This document shows positions 13,085-21,095 of a stretch of 25,820 nucleotides of DNA, in pieces (the first letter of the stretch is position 1; every line of letters starts with the position of its first letter). The stretch covers positions 1 through 25,820 of the IMG/VR virus record IMGVR_UViG_3300049847_000519, one strand, 5' to 3'. The notes under the pieces were generated by a model that saw only the letters and a list, made by a program, of their open reading frames with translations, made no database searches and was not told the origin of the DNA. The DNA is from a virus. The translations under genes were made by a program, and so were the position numbers.

Positions 13085-13383
13085 TGGCTTTGTTTAAGGA
13101 AATAACCTCAGACTCAGGAGTCGTAGCCACTTATCATAAGATTGTAAGTTTTAATGACAATCGTCTTAGTAAGGTTGCGACAATTGAATTGTCTTCTTTC
13201 CTTAGTGAAGCAACAAAACACTTAGAGCCTATTTCCTCACAGACGTTACTATTTGAAGTAAACGCAACGCTTCCATATGAATTTGAAGCAGTTTATATGG
13301 ATGTTGTTGGTATGAATCATATTAAGAAATGTTATGACATCATCAAAACAATGACCGACTTTATAGGAGCGTTAGACGTATAA
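13084..13383 (+). CDS. Small hypothetical protein
   Basis: A 99-residue protein (MALFKEITSDSGVVATYHKI) linked by a TAATG overlap to the gene before. It has strands in the first half and a short Cys-containing helix near the end (HIKKCYDIIKTMTDFIGAL). Small phage proteins starting 'MALFKEI-x-x-x-SG' are often found near fibre genes, which suggests an accessory virion role. No membrane segment or known motif is present. Confidence 0.65.
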   Translation: MALFKEITSDSGVVATYHKIVSFNDNRLSKVATIELSSFLSEATKHLEPISSQTLLFEVNATLPYEFEAVYMDVVGMNHIKKCYDIIKTMTDFIGALDV

Positions 13384-13601
13384 TGGCACAATTCTCAATC
13401 ACACTTACAGTACCAGACGGAACGGTTGCATCGGCGCTGGCGGCACTTCAAGTTGACTATCCGTTGCATCAGGGTGAGACAAACTTGGTTTACATTAAGA
13501 GAGTGATTAAAGAATTATTAGTAAGACAAGTAACAGAGGGGCAAGCTAGGATTGCTCAAAACGCAATAACATTGCCAGACCTTGGAGTTGTAACGTCATG
13601 A
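13383..13601 (+). CDS. Small hypothetical protein
   Basis: A 72-residue protein starting MAQFSITLTVPDGTVASALA, with a beta strand, then a helix (YIKRVIKELLVRQVTEGQAR) that could oligomerise. Its ATG shares one base with the preceding stop and its TGA overlaps the next ATG (ATGA at 13598). This shows a coupled run of small genes. Similar small proteins accompany fibre genes in other phages; the role is unknown. Confidence 0.65.
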   Translation: MAQFSITLTVPDGTVASALAALQVDYPLHQGETNLVYIKRVIKELLVRQVTEGQARIAQNAITLPDLGVVTS

Positions 13602-13762
13602 ATAAAGAACGTATTGATGCTGCTATTAAGAATGTAGAGTTAATGTGTGAACAGATTCAGGCGAATCTAAAGACACATCAACAGCTTCAGAGTGATTTAC
13701 AGATATTAAAAGATCTTCAAAAATTTTGGTTAGAAAAAAAGGAAACATCTGAATCAGTCTGA
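13598..13762 (+). CDS. 54-residue coiled-coil protein
   Basis: A short gene reading MNKERIDAAIKNVELMCEQI, then QANLKTHQQLQSDLQILKDL and a basic/acidic end. Regular spacing of Ile, Leu and Val gives a continuous amphipathic helix, probably a coiled-coil dimer or trimer. Its start lies in the stop of the gene before (ATGA), and its last 14 bases overlap the proposed CTG start of the terminase ATPase gene. A connector or regulatory peptide is possible; the function is unknown. Confidence 0.6.
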   Translation: MNKERIDAAIKNVELMCEQIQANLKTHQQLQSDLQILKDLQKFWLEKKETSESV

Positions 13763-14417
13763 GTCATCTATTCTCGGGAGAATCCAGTTATTCAAGAATG
13801 ATCCTTGGGCTTTCCTTACTCATTGTGTTTATACGATTGATCAGGCGGACAAGTTAGATTCAATCAAACGATTCCCGTCTGATCTAAAGTATCTTGAATA
13901 CTACACGCGCGCATGGCAGATGACGGATCGTATTGCTATTCCGAAGTCTCGTCGCATGCTTCTCTCGTGGGTGAATATTGCACTTCATCTTCACATGGCT
14001 ATGTTTAACATAGGTAAGGCTGTGGCATTCGTATCTAAGAAAGAAGAAGATGCTGATGAATTGATAAAGAAAGCAAAATTTATCTACGATCGTATTCCTG
14101 AGACTGAGATACCTAAAGAATATAAGCCTCGTGTTGAATATAAATTTTGTCAGATGAATTTTCCTGAACTAGATTCTTCTATTAGGGGATTTCCTCAAGG
14201 TGCGGACCAGCTTCGTCAGTTCACCTTTTCTGCTATAATGGCAGATGAAATGGCATTCTGGGAAAACGCTCAACTTATGTATGCAGCTTCGTTTCCGACA
14301 CTTGAAGGTGGAGGTAAATTTACTGCCATCTCATCTCCTGCTCCAGGATTCTTCAAACGTTTAGTTTTTGATCGTCTTGAAGACAATGTGGCTAATGATT
14401 CATCGGAGTCAGGATGA
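13749..14417 (+). CDS. terL: Terminase large subunit, ATPase domain (split gene)
   Basis: The frame holds the N-terminal part of a large terminase: LFKNDPWAFLTHCVYTIDQA, then IPKSRRMLLSW in the Walker A position (a degenerate form seen in some phage terminases), SAIMADEMAFW as Walker B with Asp-Glu, and FTAISSPAPG as the coupling motif. The first standard start, ATG 13920, would cut off essential sequence. CTG at 13749 has AAGGA five bases upstream and fits; ATT 13770 and ATC 13782 are weaker options. With CTG the protein has 222 residues. It powers DNA entry into the prohead. The frame ends at TGA 14415-14417, and the nuclease domain continues in another frame at 14414. Confidence 0.78.
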   Translation: MNQSESSILGRIQLFKNDPWAFLTHCVYTIDQADKLDSIKRFPSDLKYLEYYTRAWQMTDRIAIPKSRRMLLSWVNIALHLHMAMFNIGKAVAFVSKKEEDADELIKKAKFIYDRIPETEIPKEYKPRVEYKFCQMNFPELDSSIRGFPQGADQLRQFTFSAIMADEMAFWENAQLMYAASFPTLEGGGKFTAISSPAPGFFKRLVFDRLEDNVANDSSESG

Positions 14418-15310
14418 AGTTACAACCAGGAGAGCGCGCTTATCCATGTGAAGGTGTAGAAGTTTGGGTAAATCCAAAGAATAAGTTCACTGTATTTCAA
14501 ATTCATTACTCAGCGGACCCTAAAAAACGCTCTAAAGCCTATCGTGATAATATTAAGTCAGCGATGCCGATCCGACAGTTCATGCAAGAATATGAACTAC
14601 GTTGGGAGTCATTTTCAGGCTTGCCAGTATTTCCCGATTGGGATTCTAGGGTGCATGGGTCCAAGGAAGGACTCTCACCCGTAGCAGGATTACCTTTACT
14701 TCGTGCATGGGACTGGGGATTAACGCCAGCTTGTTTAATATGTCAGATGCAGGAAGATACACTTGTAGTCTTGCGTGAGATTACAGAGATCAACATGGGT
14801 GCGGATAGATTTTCAGATAAAGTTCTTGCTATATGTCAGGCTGAATTTCCTCAGTGGTGGAATATGGAACAACATTGGATTGATTTCATAGATCCTTCTG
14901 GAGAATTTCGTAAAGATACGGACGAGAATACTTGCGCGCTGATTCTGATAAAGAAGGGCATGAAACCCATTCCTGGAGCGATAGCTTGGGAAGAACGTCG
15001 TCAGTCGGTAGAGCATTTCTTAACTAGATCTATTCGCGGTAAGTCATGTTTTAAAGTTGATGCGACGAAGTGTCCCGTTTTGGTTCGTGGGTTTGAGGGG
15101 GGTTATCGATATGATGAAAAACATATTGATCTTGAACCTACAAAGGTACGACCATTGAAAGATGAGCACTCACATATACAAGATGCACTTCAGATGGTAA
15201 CTTCTCGAATACGGACACTAAAGCGTAGTGGAATTGTTTCAGTACCGTCCCCTTATTATGCATTTGGAAAGGTAACTACTCATGGCAGAGATGGTTTCGG
15301 AAGATACTGA
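14414..15310 (+). CDS. terL: Terminase large subunit, nuclease domain (split gene)
   Basis: A 298-residue protein that carries the rest of TerL: a linker (RQFMQEYELRWESFSGLPVF) and an RNase H-like nuclease with acidic residues in AWDWGL (Asp100), WIDFIDPSG (Asp157/Asp160) and HIQDALQMV (Asp257). It would cut concatemeric DNA at the packaging site. It begins with ATG at 14414, fused to the stop of the ATPase gene (ATGA), with GGAG upstream. The reading frame is closed by TGA at 14396-14398, so any frameshift fusion would have to happen within 19 bases, where no slippery sequence is seen. Two separate, coupled polypeptides are the simplest reading. Confidence 0.85.
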   Translation: MKLQPGERAYPCEGVEVWVNPKNKFTVFQIHYSADPKKRSKAYRDNIKSAMPIRQFMQEYELRWESFSGLPVFPDWDSRVHGSKEGLSPVAGLPLLRAWDWGLTPACLICQMQEDTLVVLREITEINMGADRFSDKVLAICQAEFPQWWNMEQHWIDFIDPSGEFRKDTDENTCALILIKKGMKPIPGAIAWEERRQSVEHFLTRSIRGKSCFKVDATKCPVLVRGFEGGYRYDEKHIDLEPTKVRPLKDEHSHIQDALQMVTSRIRTLKRSGIVSVPSPYYAFGKVTTHGRDGFGRY

Positions 15311-17195
15311 TCAGGAAGTTCTAAGGGCGATACAGGATTACGTTGAGGAAGCGACATATGCGAAGCGTATTCGCATGGAAGATAATTCTCGTAATTTCGA
15401 CTCTTATCACATGAAGCAAGACTTCTCCCATAAGCGTAAGGGTCAGTCTAAAGAGTTCTTACCGAAGCAGTCGATGGCAGTTGAGCAGATCTCTGCATTC
15501 ATGGAGCAGGGATTGATTGATGTAGGTCAGTTCTTCAAGGTTGAGCCCATGCCTGGTAATGTGGCTCCTGTATTTACTACGGATGAGATTTCTAAGATTG
15601 TTCTAGCACAGTTAAATAAGAATGATTTCCCTGCATACGTGTCGGACTCTTTGAAGTTAGGACTTCTCGGATCGCTTATGATCTCAAAAGTTCATGGATG
15701 CATGGTATCTAAATCTAAATTTGTTGTCGAAGATGACCTCAAGGTTGTGGGCAAGGTAAATCTTAAGAAGAAAGAAGATATGGTCTGGCAATTGAAGCTA
15801 GATCTAGTCCGACAAGAGGACTTCTTCCCAGATCCTACGGGTCGTGGACTGTATCAGATTCAGCGCATTGAAATGGATAAGCATGAGCTTATTCGTTTAG
15901 CTAAGAAGAATACAAAAATTTTCAATATGGAAGCCATTGAGTCTTTGAATGCTATGGCTGAAGGTGAGCAGGATAATAGAAAGTATTCTGAGACCAATCA
16001 ACAGCAAGACATGATAACGCGCTCTCGTCGAAAACCTGTCATCGTTCATGAACTCTGGGGGACAGTGCTAGATTCTACTGGCAATGTTTTACGAGAAGAT
16101 GTCGTGGCGTCATCTGCAAATGAGAATCAATTGATTCGTAAGCCATCTGATAATCCATTCTGGCATGGTAAGTCTCCATTCGTAGTATCTCCGTTGATTC
16201 GGGTTCCAAAATCTGTCTGGCATCGCGCACTAATGGATGCTCCTACTGCGCTAAATGCTATTGAGAACGAGCTTTACAATTTAATGCTCGATGCTGGAAT
16301 GATGTCCGTTCACGGTATTCGTCAGCTTCGTGAACAATGGTTAGATGATCCTTCGCAAGTGAAGGAAGGCGTATTTGCAGGGGACACGTTGATTGTTAAT
16401 TCTTCCTGCCCTCCAGGCGGCAAGGTTCTTGAGCGTGTGGATTCTTCTGAAGTTCCTGCTGAAGCAATATCTGTGTTGAATCTTACGGATAAGGAATTTC
16501 AGGTATCTGCACTTACGAATGATCTTCGCTTGGGCATACTGCCTACGCGCGCGGTGAAGGCTACGGAAGTAGTAGCAGCGAATCAGAGCATTTCAGGGAT
16601 ATTCTCTGCAATCGCACGCATTGTCGAGTCGACATACATTGAGCGCATCATTGATCTTGCATGGATGAATACGGTTCAGCATTTCCATGAACTTGATCGA
16701 GATGAACTCATTGCACTTATTGGAAAGGATAGAGCGAATGAATTACTGGCGTTATCGCCGGAAGAGATATTTGCGGGTTCTGTTAATGGACACAAGTTCA
16801 AGGTATTCGGTATATCTCTCACGCTCGATAAACAAAAAGATTTCAGAAAGCTTACGTCCTTGCTTCAAACGATTGCGGGAAGCGAATCGCTTGTCCAAGC
16901 ATTCACAGAGAAGTACTCGTTTTCTAAGTTACTTGGAGAAATCGTCAAGTCACTAGATATGAATGAGGAGAAGATTAAGATTGATGCCGCTTCGCCGAAA
17001 GATATGGGTGAGAAGCAGGACATTCGACAGATGTTGATGTCACAAATCATGGGCGGCAAAGGTGCAGGTGGTGCGCAGCCAGGGGAACAATCTCAGATGC
17101 CGCAAGCTTCGGCAGGGAGTGCTAATCCTCAACCTGGAGGCGAAGCATCGCAGTTGAATACCGGAATGATTCCTACTGCTGGAGCAAATAGATGA
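15282..17195 (+). CDS. Portal protein
   Basis: A 637-residue protein with the order and motifs of podovirus-type head-tail connectors: an acidic N-terminal helix (EDTDQEVLRAIQDYVEEATY), a central domain with strands (KLDLVRQEDFFPDPTGRGLY), and the helical crown and stem region around RALMDAPTALNAIENELYNL. The Gln/Gly/Ala-rich C-terminus is disordered. Twelve copies would form the ring through which DNA is pumped, docked to the terminase at one face and to the adaptor at the other. AAAGG lies nine bases before the ATG, and the gene overlaps the nuclease gene by 29 bases. Family placement is confident. Confidence 0.85.
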   Translation: MAEMVSEDTDQEVLRAIQDYVEEATYAKRIRMEDNSRNFDSYHMKQDFSHKRKGQSKEFLPKQSMAVEQISAFMEQGLIDVGQFFKVEPMPGNVAPVFTTDEISKIVLAQLNKNDFPAYVSDSLKLGLLGSLMISKVHGCMVSKSKFVVEDDLKVVGKVNLKKKEDMVWQLKLDLVRQEDFFPDPTGRGLYQIQRIEMDKHELIRLAKKNTKIFNMEAIESLNAMAEGEQDNRKYSETNQQQDMITRSRRKPVIVHELWGTVLDSTGNVLREDVVASSANENQLIRKPSDNPFWHGKSPFVVSPLIRVPKSVWHRALMDAPTALNAIENELYNLMLDAGMMSVHGIRQLREQWLDDPSQVKEGVFAGDTLIVNSSCPPGGKVLERVDSSEVPAEAISVLNLTDKEFQVSALTNDLRLGILPTRAVKATEVVAANQSISGIFSAIARIVESTYIERIIDLAWMNTVQHFHELDRDELIALIGKDRANELLALSPEEIFAGSVNGHKFKVFGISLTLDKQKDFRKLTSLLQTIAGSESLVQAFTEKYSFSKLLGEIVKSLDMNEEKIKIDAASPKDMGEKQDIRQMLMSQIMGGKGAGGAQPGEQSQMPQASAGSANPQPGGEASQLNTGMIPTAGANR

Positions 17196-17455
17196 GCCTA
17201 GATCCGAAAGCGTACGAGGCTGCGAATAAGGGACGAGTCGCTTCTATTCTGATTTCTAATCTTTCGCCATATATGGAGACAATGAGAAAACGCTTGATTT
17301 CTGATCTCATGTCCCATTATCGTGAAGGGAAAATGGATGCTGTGTTTTGTTTCTCCCGAATAGCAGCATTATGTTCGATGGATGATCTTGAGAACATGCT
17401 GTCATCTGCAGTTCACAAGGGAGAAAAAGTTACGGGGGAATATAATAATGTCTGA
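17192..17455 (+). CDS. Small protein between portal and scaffold
   Basis: An 87-residue helical protein (MSLDPKAYEAANKGRVASIL). The ATG overlaps the portal stop (ATGA) and the end overlaps the scaffold start by eight bases. The core VASILISNLSPYMETMRKRL, then LISDLMSHYREGKMDAVFCF resembles small helper proteins found at this position in N4-gp56-type genomes. It may assist portal or scaffold assembly. No enzymatic motif is present. Confidence 0.65.
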   Translation: MSLDPKAYEAANKGRVASILISNLSPYMETMRKRLISDLMSHYREGKMDAVFCFSRIAALCSMDDLENMLSSAVHKGEKVTGEYNNV

Positions 17456-18125
17456 TAATCAAACTACTAATCCTGAAGTTACTGCACCTGCAATCAGTGA
17501 TATTGCACCAGCTGCTGCGCCTCAGGCTGCGCCACAAGTTCCATTTAAATCAGTTCAAGAATTGATGGATCATAATGAGAAGATGCGACTTCAGATTCAG
17601 CAATATGACCAGCTTCTACGTAGTGCTCAGTTAGGCCAGCAGACGACTGCTACACATACGGCACCTGCTTCTACTGGTATTAAAGATATTGGTGACATGT
17701 GGTGGGAGAATCCTGCAGAAGCAGTAAATAAGTTGAAATCTGACTTCGATAAAGAAGTTGATAAGAAACTTCAACAAAAAGAATATGAGCGTAATTTCTG
17801 GGAATCTTTCTATACTTCTAATCCAGATCTTCGACAATTTAAGGACGAAGTGAACTCGATAGCTAGTAGGAATATGAAGTCATGGTATGATTTACCTACA
17901 GACGAAGCTGCGAAGAAATTATCCGCTTCGACGAGAGATTATATTAAAAGTGTTCGCGATAGGATGACAGATGGTAAACCAATGCCTGAGCGAGGCTCCG
18001 ATGTTACACTTGGAGCGACTCATCAGGAAGTTCAGATGCCTGTTTTATCCCCAGAGGATGCAGCAGGTGTTTCCTTTGTTGACCAGATTAAATCCCTTCG
18101 TCGAAAAGCTACTATGTCTTCTTAA
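17448..18125 (+). CDS. Probable scaffolding protein
   Basis: A 225-residue protein from ATG 17448, with GGGGGAA seven bases upstream; an earlier in-frame ATG at 17382 lies within the previous gene and is unlikely. It has an Ala/Pro-rich flexible head, a coiled-coil stretch (KSVQELMDHNEKMRLQIQQY), then helices rich in charged residues (KLKSDFDKEVDKKLQQKEY) and a basic end (FVDQIKSLRRKATMSS). Composition, length and the position directly before the capsid gene are those of scaffolds that guide head assembly and are then lost. Sequence alone does not prove the role. Confidence 0.7.
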   Translation: MSDNQTTNPEVTAPAISDIAPAAAPQAAPQVPFKSVQELMDHNEKMRLQIQQYDQLLRSAQLGQQTTATHTAPASTGIKDIGDMWWENPAEAVNKLKSDFDKEVDKKLQQKEYERNFWESFYTSNPDLRQFKDEVNSIASRNMKSWYDLPTDEAAKKLSASTRDYIKSVRDRMTDGKPMPERGSDVTLGATHQEVQMPVLSPEDAAGVSFVDQIKSLRRKATMSS

Positions 18126-18265
18126 CAAAAGGCATCCCTAGCGGGGGCATAGTGGTATTGGGTGTCCAGCCAGGAATGGTAGTGGGCATACATGGAACAG
18201 TGCTATTGGGGTGAAGTGGGTTCCCACGGATTGTGGGGTTCCTGCGCTACAATTGGAGGTAGCTA
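18126..18265 (+). promoter_or_regulatory. G-rich leader before the capsid gene
   Basis: This 140-base stretch has six runs of three or more G (first GGGGG near 18142, last GGGG near 18235) and a GTGGG/CCCAC mini-hairpin. TATTGGG appears twice (near 18156 and 18204). It ends with GGAGG six bases before the capsid ATG, the strongest ribosome-binding site in the window. It may hold the capsid promoter or an mRNA-stabilising leader; no clear -10/-35 pair was found. Confidence 0.45.
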
Positions 18266-19213
18266 ATGGCTACATTTACATGGGGTTTTGATGCCCCAAG
18301 TGGAACCTTCAAGCAAAATGCCCTTTCATCTCTACTTCGTAATGCTGCAATCGCTGAAGCGAAATTTTTGCAGTTTGTGAAACCAGAGCCAGGGTATGGG
18401 AAAAAAATGGGTGAAAGTGTTACTCTCACTCGTATTTCCAACTTGACGACTCCCACAAGCGGACGTTTGACAGAAAACATTAAGATTCCTGAAGATGCAT
18501 TGTCGATCACGACTGTATCTATCACGGTATCTGAGTGGGGCCGCTCGGTTCCATTCACAAGCTTCTCAGAAGATCTGATGAAGTTTAATCTTGAGAACAT
18601 CGTGCAGATGAAGTTGAAAGATCAGATGAAACTGGTCCTCGACAATGCTTGCTGCGATGCTTTTCAGACTGCAAAGATTAAGTATGTACCTACTGGCGTA
18701 GCCTCAAATTCTATCGCTACGAACGGAACGGCACCTACTTCAGCTCTTGCAAACCTAAACGTATTCCATGCTGAACAGATTCGTGACTACTTGTATGCGA
18801 ATCTTTTCGCTCCAGGCTACGAAGGTGATGACTATATTGGTCTCGTGTCTACAAAAGGTAAACGCGGACTTATGTCTGATCCAGCTTGGGAAGAATGGCA
18901 TAAATATACAGATCCACAATCGAAGTACAATTCTGAAGTCGGTAGACTTGAGAACATTCGATGGATTGAAGTTAACAACACTGGAGCATTGTCGGGATCT
19001 CTCGGCACTGGTTCGGTCCTTGGTGAAGCTGTTGTCTTCGGCGCTGACGCTGTAGCAATGGCTGTTGTGACAGATCCAGAATTACGAGCAATGATTCCAC
19101 AAGATTTCGGTCGCAGTAAGGCTGTAGCTTGGTATGGTGTCCTTGATTTCGGTATTATCTGGGATACTGGTAACCCTGGTGAAGCACGTATCGTGCACGT
19201 AACCAGCACCTAA
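18266..19213 (+). CDS. Major capsid protein, N4-gp56 type
   Basis: A 315-residue protein of the N4-gp56 major capsid family (HK97 fold). Typical blocks are ALSSLLRNAAIAEAKFLQFV, GKKMGESVTLTRISNLT, LTENIKIPEDALSITTVSIT and WGRSVPFTSFSEDLMKFN, then the A-domain and the C-terminal strands (VFGADAVAMAVVTDPELRAM). Several hundred copies would form the head shell. Start and ribosome-binding site (GGAGG) are clear, and it follows the scaffold gene. There is no sign of an N-terminal maturation (delta) domain. Family and role are both confident. Confidence 0.9.
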   Translation: MATFTWGFDAPSGTFKQNALSSLLRNAAIAEAKFLQFVKPEPGYGKKMGESVTLTRISNLTTPTSGRLTENIKIPEDALSITTVSITVSEWGRSVPFTSFSEDLMKFNLENIVQMKLKDQMKLVLDNACCDAFQTAKIKYVPTGVASNSIATNGTAPTSALANLNVFHAEQIRDYLYANLFAPGYEGDDYIGLVSTKGKRGLMSDPAWEEWHKYTDPQSKYNSEVGRLENIRWIEVNNTGALSGSLGTGSVLGEAVVFGADAVAMAVVTDPELRAMIPQDFGRSKAVAWYGVLDFGIIWDTGNPGEARIVHVTST

Positions 19214-19231
19214 TAGGAGAGGGGAAATAAT

Positions 19232-19642
19232 ATGTATACAGAAAAAGGTAATATGCTTCTCCAAATCGGCGCACTCGGTCCACATACTCTTTCGGGTACT
19301 GGACAGTTTGGCCGAGTCATTGCTGGTCGTAACTGTGTAGTTCGTCGCGCGTACGTTGTACTCTCGACAGCTACAACTGGTGCATCTGCAACGGCGATTG
19401 TGAAGATTCGACCAATCAGTGGATCTTCGTCAGGTGAAGTAACAGTTTCGACATTGACCATTCCTAACCTTGCAGCTGGAGTAACCTTGTATAAGGATTT
19501 CTCTGGTGTAGTGGTTAAGGAAGGTTATGAGATCTGTTTAGATGTGACAGTAGCGGCTGGTGCCGGTGCTGGACATGTCTACTTCTTAGTTGAAGAAGAT
19601 CCTGAGACTCTTGCGAATCTCGGAATGACTGCTTCTGCTTAA
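19232..19642 (+). CDS. Head decoration-like protein
   Basis: A 136-residue Gly/Ala/Val-rich protein (MYTEKGNMLLQIGALGPHTL) with regular beta strands (RRAYVVLSTATTGASATAIV, YKDFSGVVVKEGYEICLDV) and an acidic end. GGAGAGGGG precedes the ATG, indicating high expression right behind the capsid gene. Similar proteins beside N4-gp56 capsid genes are taken to decorate or stabilise the head; this is by position and composition. A terminator-like hairpin follows 12 bases after the stop. Confidence 0.65.
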   Translation: MYTEKGNMLLQIGALGPHTLSGTGQFGRVIAGRNCVVRRAYVVLSTATTGASATAIVKIRPISGSSSGEVTVSTLTIPNLAAGVTLYKDFSGVVVKEGYEICLDVTVAAGAGAGHVYFLVEEDPETLANLGMTASA

Positions 19643-19653
19643 TTGATTCGATT

Positions 19654-19696
19654 GGTCCTAGCTTATCTGCTTAATCCTTCGGGGTAGGCTAGGACC
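19654..19696 (+). terminator. Hairpin with UUCG loop, probable terminator
   Basis: GGTCCTAGC (19654-19662) pairs perfectly with GCTAGGACC (19688-19696). A second stem inside, ATCC-TTCG-GGGT, is capped by a stable UUCG tetraloop. TTTCGTT follows. It lies behind the capsid and decoration genes and would let those two be expressed far above the genes downstream. The U-tract is imperfect, so read-through is likely. Confidence 0.65.
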
Positions 19697-19722
19697 TTTC
19701 GTTCCTACATAGGAGTTTTAAA

Positions 19723-20097
19723 ATGGCTGATATAGCTGCAAGTGATGTGACTTATACCGCTAACAATGATCGATATGGAAAGAGCGTTCTTGCTGGTAGT
19801 GGAATGCGTAAGAATGATGTGACCGTTGCATTCGGTAACGGAGCGCTGACGTATCCTGCTGGTGGAGTACCACTGACGAAAGCGAAATTGGGATGTCCTA
19901 ATTTCCTTCAGTCTGTAGAAATTTTTGATGCATCTAGTGCTAATGGTTTTCTATATAAATACGACCGGACTAATGAGAAGATTCGTATTTATCAGGGTGA
20001 TAACGATAACGTTGCAGATGCTGCTTTGATTGAACTCATTGGCGGTTCTGCTGCACCGGCTGCTGTTTCACTCAAGGTAAATGCAACAGGTTTCTAG
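19723..20097 (+). CDS. Small virion structural protein
   Basis: A 124-residue protein (MADIAASDVTYTANNDRYGK) with AGGAG eight bases before the ATG. It is strand-rich; DVTVAFGNGALTYPAGGVPL, then YKYDRTNEKIRIYQG and the Ala-rich end VSLKVNATGF match a small protein found beside capsid genes in many tailed phages. Virion location (head vertex or joining region) is likely; the exact role is unknown. Confidence 0.65.
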   Translation: MADIAASDVTYTANNDRYGKSVLAGSGMRKNDVTVAFGNGALTYPAGGVPLTKAKLGCPNFLQSVEIFDASSANGFLYKYDRTNEKIRIYQGDNDNVADAALIELIGGSAAPAAVSLKVNATGF

Positions 20098-20108
20098 GGA
20101 GTGACGAG

Positions 20109-20321
20109 ATGGCTTTTGATTATACAACTGATGTTAGGGATAAGAAGACCGGCAAGATAGTTGCCGAACAGCACTATGTTCGTGTGACAGATTCTAAAGG
20201 TACACGTCTTGAGAGACCACCGGGATCTGGTAAGTGGTACACAGAGAGTGGCGAATTAATTAAATCCCATGACATGGAAGTTGAATCTTCGAAAGCTGCC
20301 AAGGTATCTAGCTCTAAGTAA
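20109..20321 (+). CDS. Small basic protein
   Basis: A 70-residue protein (MAFDYTTDVRDKKTGKIVAE) with GGGAG seven bases before the ATG. It is strand-rich and charged (EQHYVRVTDSKGTRLERPPG), with a Ser/Lys tail (SSKAAKVSSSK). It ends at TAA 20319-20321, and the same reading frame is open right after that stop into the next gene, so a read-through product is conceivable. No family is recognised. Confidence 0.65.
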   Translation: MAFDYTTDVRDKKTGKIVAEQHYVRVTDSKGTRLERPPGSGKWYTESGELIKSHDMEVESSKAAKVSSSK

Positions 20322-20345
20322 GAGCGAGAGGGATCTGGTGCGCTT

Positions 20346-21083
20346 CTGGGACAGTTTAGCGGTTACACCGAATTTTTTACTACGTCCTACGGGATAAAGG
20401 CAAAGACTAGCGTTCTTTCGCCTGCCGTTGGAAAGCAGATCCTTCTTTATTCAGCAGCCGTTCACAATCGCTCTGGATCCCTCGCCAGCCTTGGCCTTCT
20501 GAGAAAGCTCGCATTGCGCGATTGGAAGATCTACACGGTCACTGGTTCAAACAATGACGTGACGACATCCATTCAGGGTGGAACTCCGGTTTCATTCTTC
20601 GCTAGTAATGGAAATGGATTCTTGATCGCATGCGACAGGCCATTTGGACTTGTTGGTGTGAATGTATCGACTGCTGATTCTGGAGATGGAGTATTTGTAG
20701 CAGAGTATTTCAATGGGTCGTCGTTTGTTACACTTACGACTATCGAGGTACAGACCGCATATGCACTTGGAACCAAGCTTCATGTTTTTCTTAGTCCTAT
20801 TGATTGGGCTGTGTCTTCTGGCATCACAGGAGTGACGAATGGGTTGTATTGTGTGCGTTTTAGATCAACTACAGCGCCTAGTACAACACCTGCTTTCAAT
20901 GACGCATGGGTTGGATCATTCATAACATTCCGTGAAGATGTAGCTGATAATGGATATCTTGGGATTGAAACCTATGAGAATCGTCCTATAGTATTTGAGG
21001 GACAGGAATCATTATTACCGTATTTCTCTGGCACTGCTAATGCGGCGAATTACGTTGAGGGATCTTTTTCGAAACACGATTGA
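20346..21083 (+). CDS. Virion structural protein, uncertain non-ATG start
   Basis: The open frame runs from just after TAA 20319 to 21083. The only standard start, TTG 20514, would drop a stretch that looks clearly coding (LGQFSGYTEFFTTSYGIKAK, then SVLSPAVGKQILLYSAAVHN). CTG at 20346 is proposed, 12 bases after GAGAGGGA, giving 245 residues; read-through of the preceding TAA is an alternative. The protein is beta-rich (VTGSNNDVTTSIQGGTPVSF, GLVGVNVSTADSGDGVFVAE) and may be a head-to-tail or baseplate component. Function is unknown. A sequencing error that removed a start codon is also possible. Confidence 0.55.
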   Translation: MGQFSGYTEFFTTSYGIKAKTSVLSPAVGKQILLYSAAVHNRSGSLASLGLLRKLALRDWKIYTVTGSNNDVTTSIQGGTPVSFFASNGNGFLIACDRPFGLVGVNVSTADSGDGVFVAEYFNGSSFVTLTTIEVQTAYALGTKLHVFLSPIDWAVSSGITGVTNGLYCVRFRSTTAPSTTPAFNDAWVGSFITFREDVADNGYLGIETYENRPIVFEGQESLLPYFSGTANAANYVEGSFSKHD

Positions 21084-21095
21084 TAGGGGATAGAT

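Noticed and set aside
14399-14417. Programmed -1 frameshift fusing the two terminase parts
   Set aside because: The shared open window is only 19 bases and contains no X-XXY-YYZ slippery site. ATGA coupling explains it more simply.
20338-20397. GTG at 20338 as start of the gene ending at 21083
   Set aside because: It is in a different frame and stops after 19 residues at 20395-20397.
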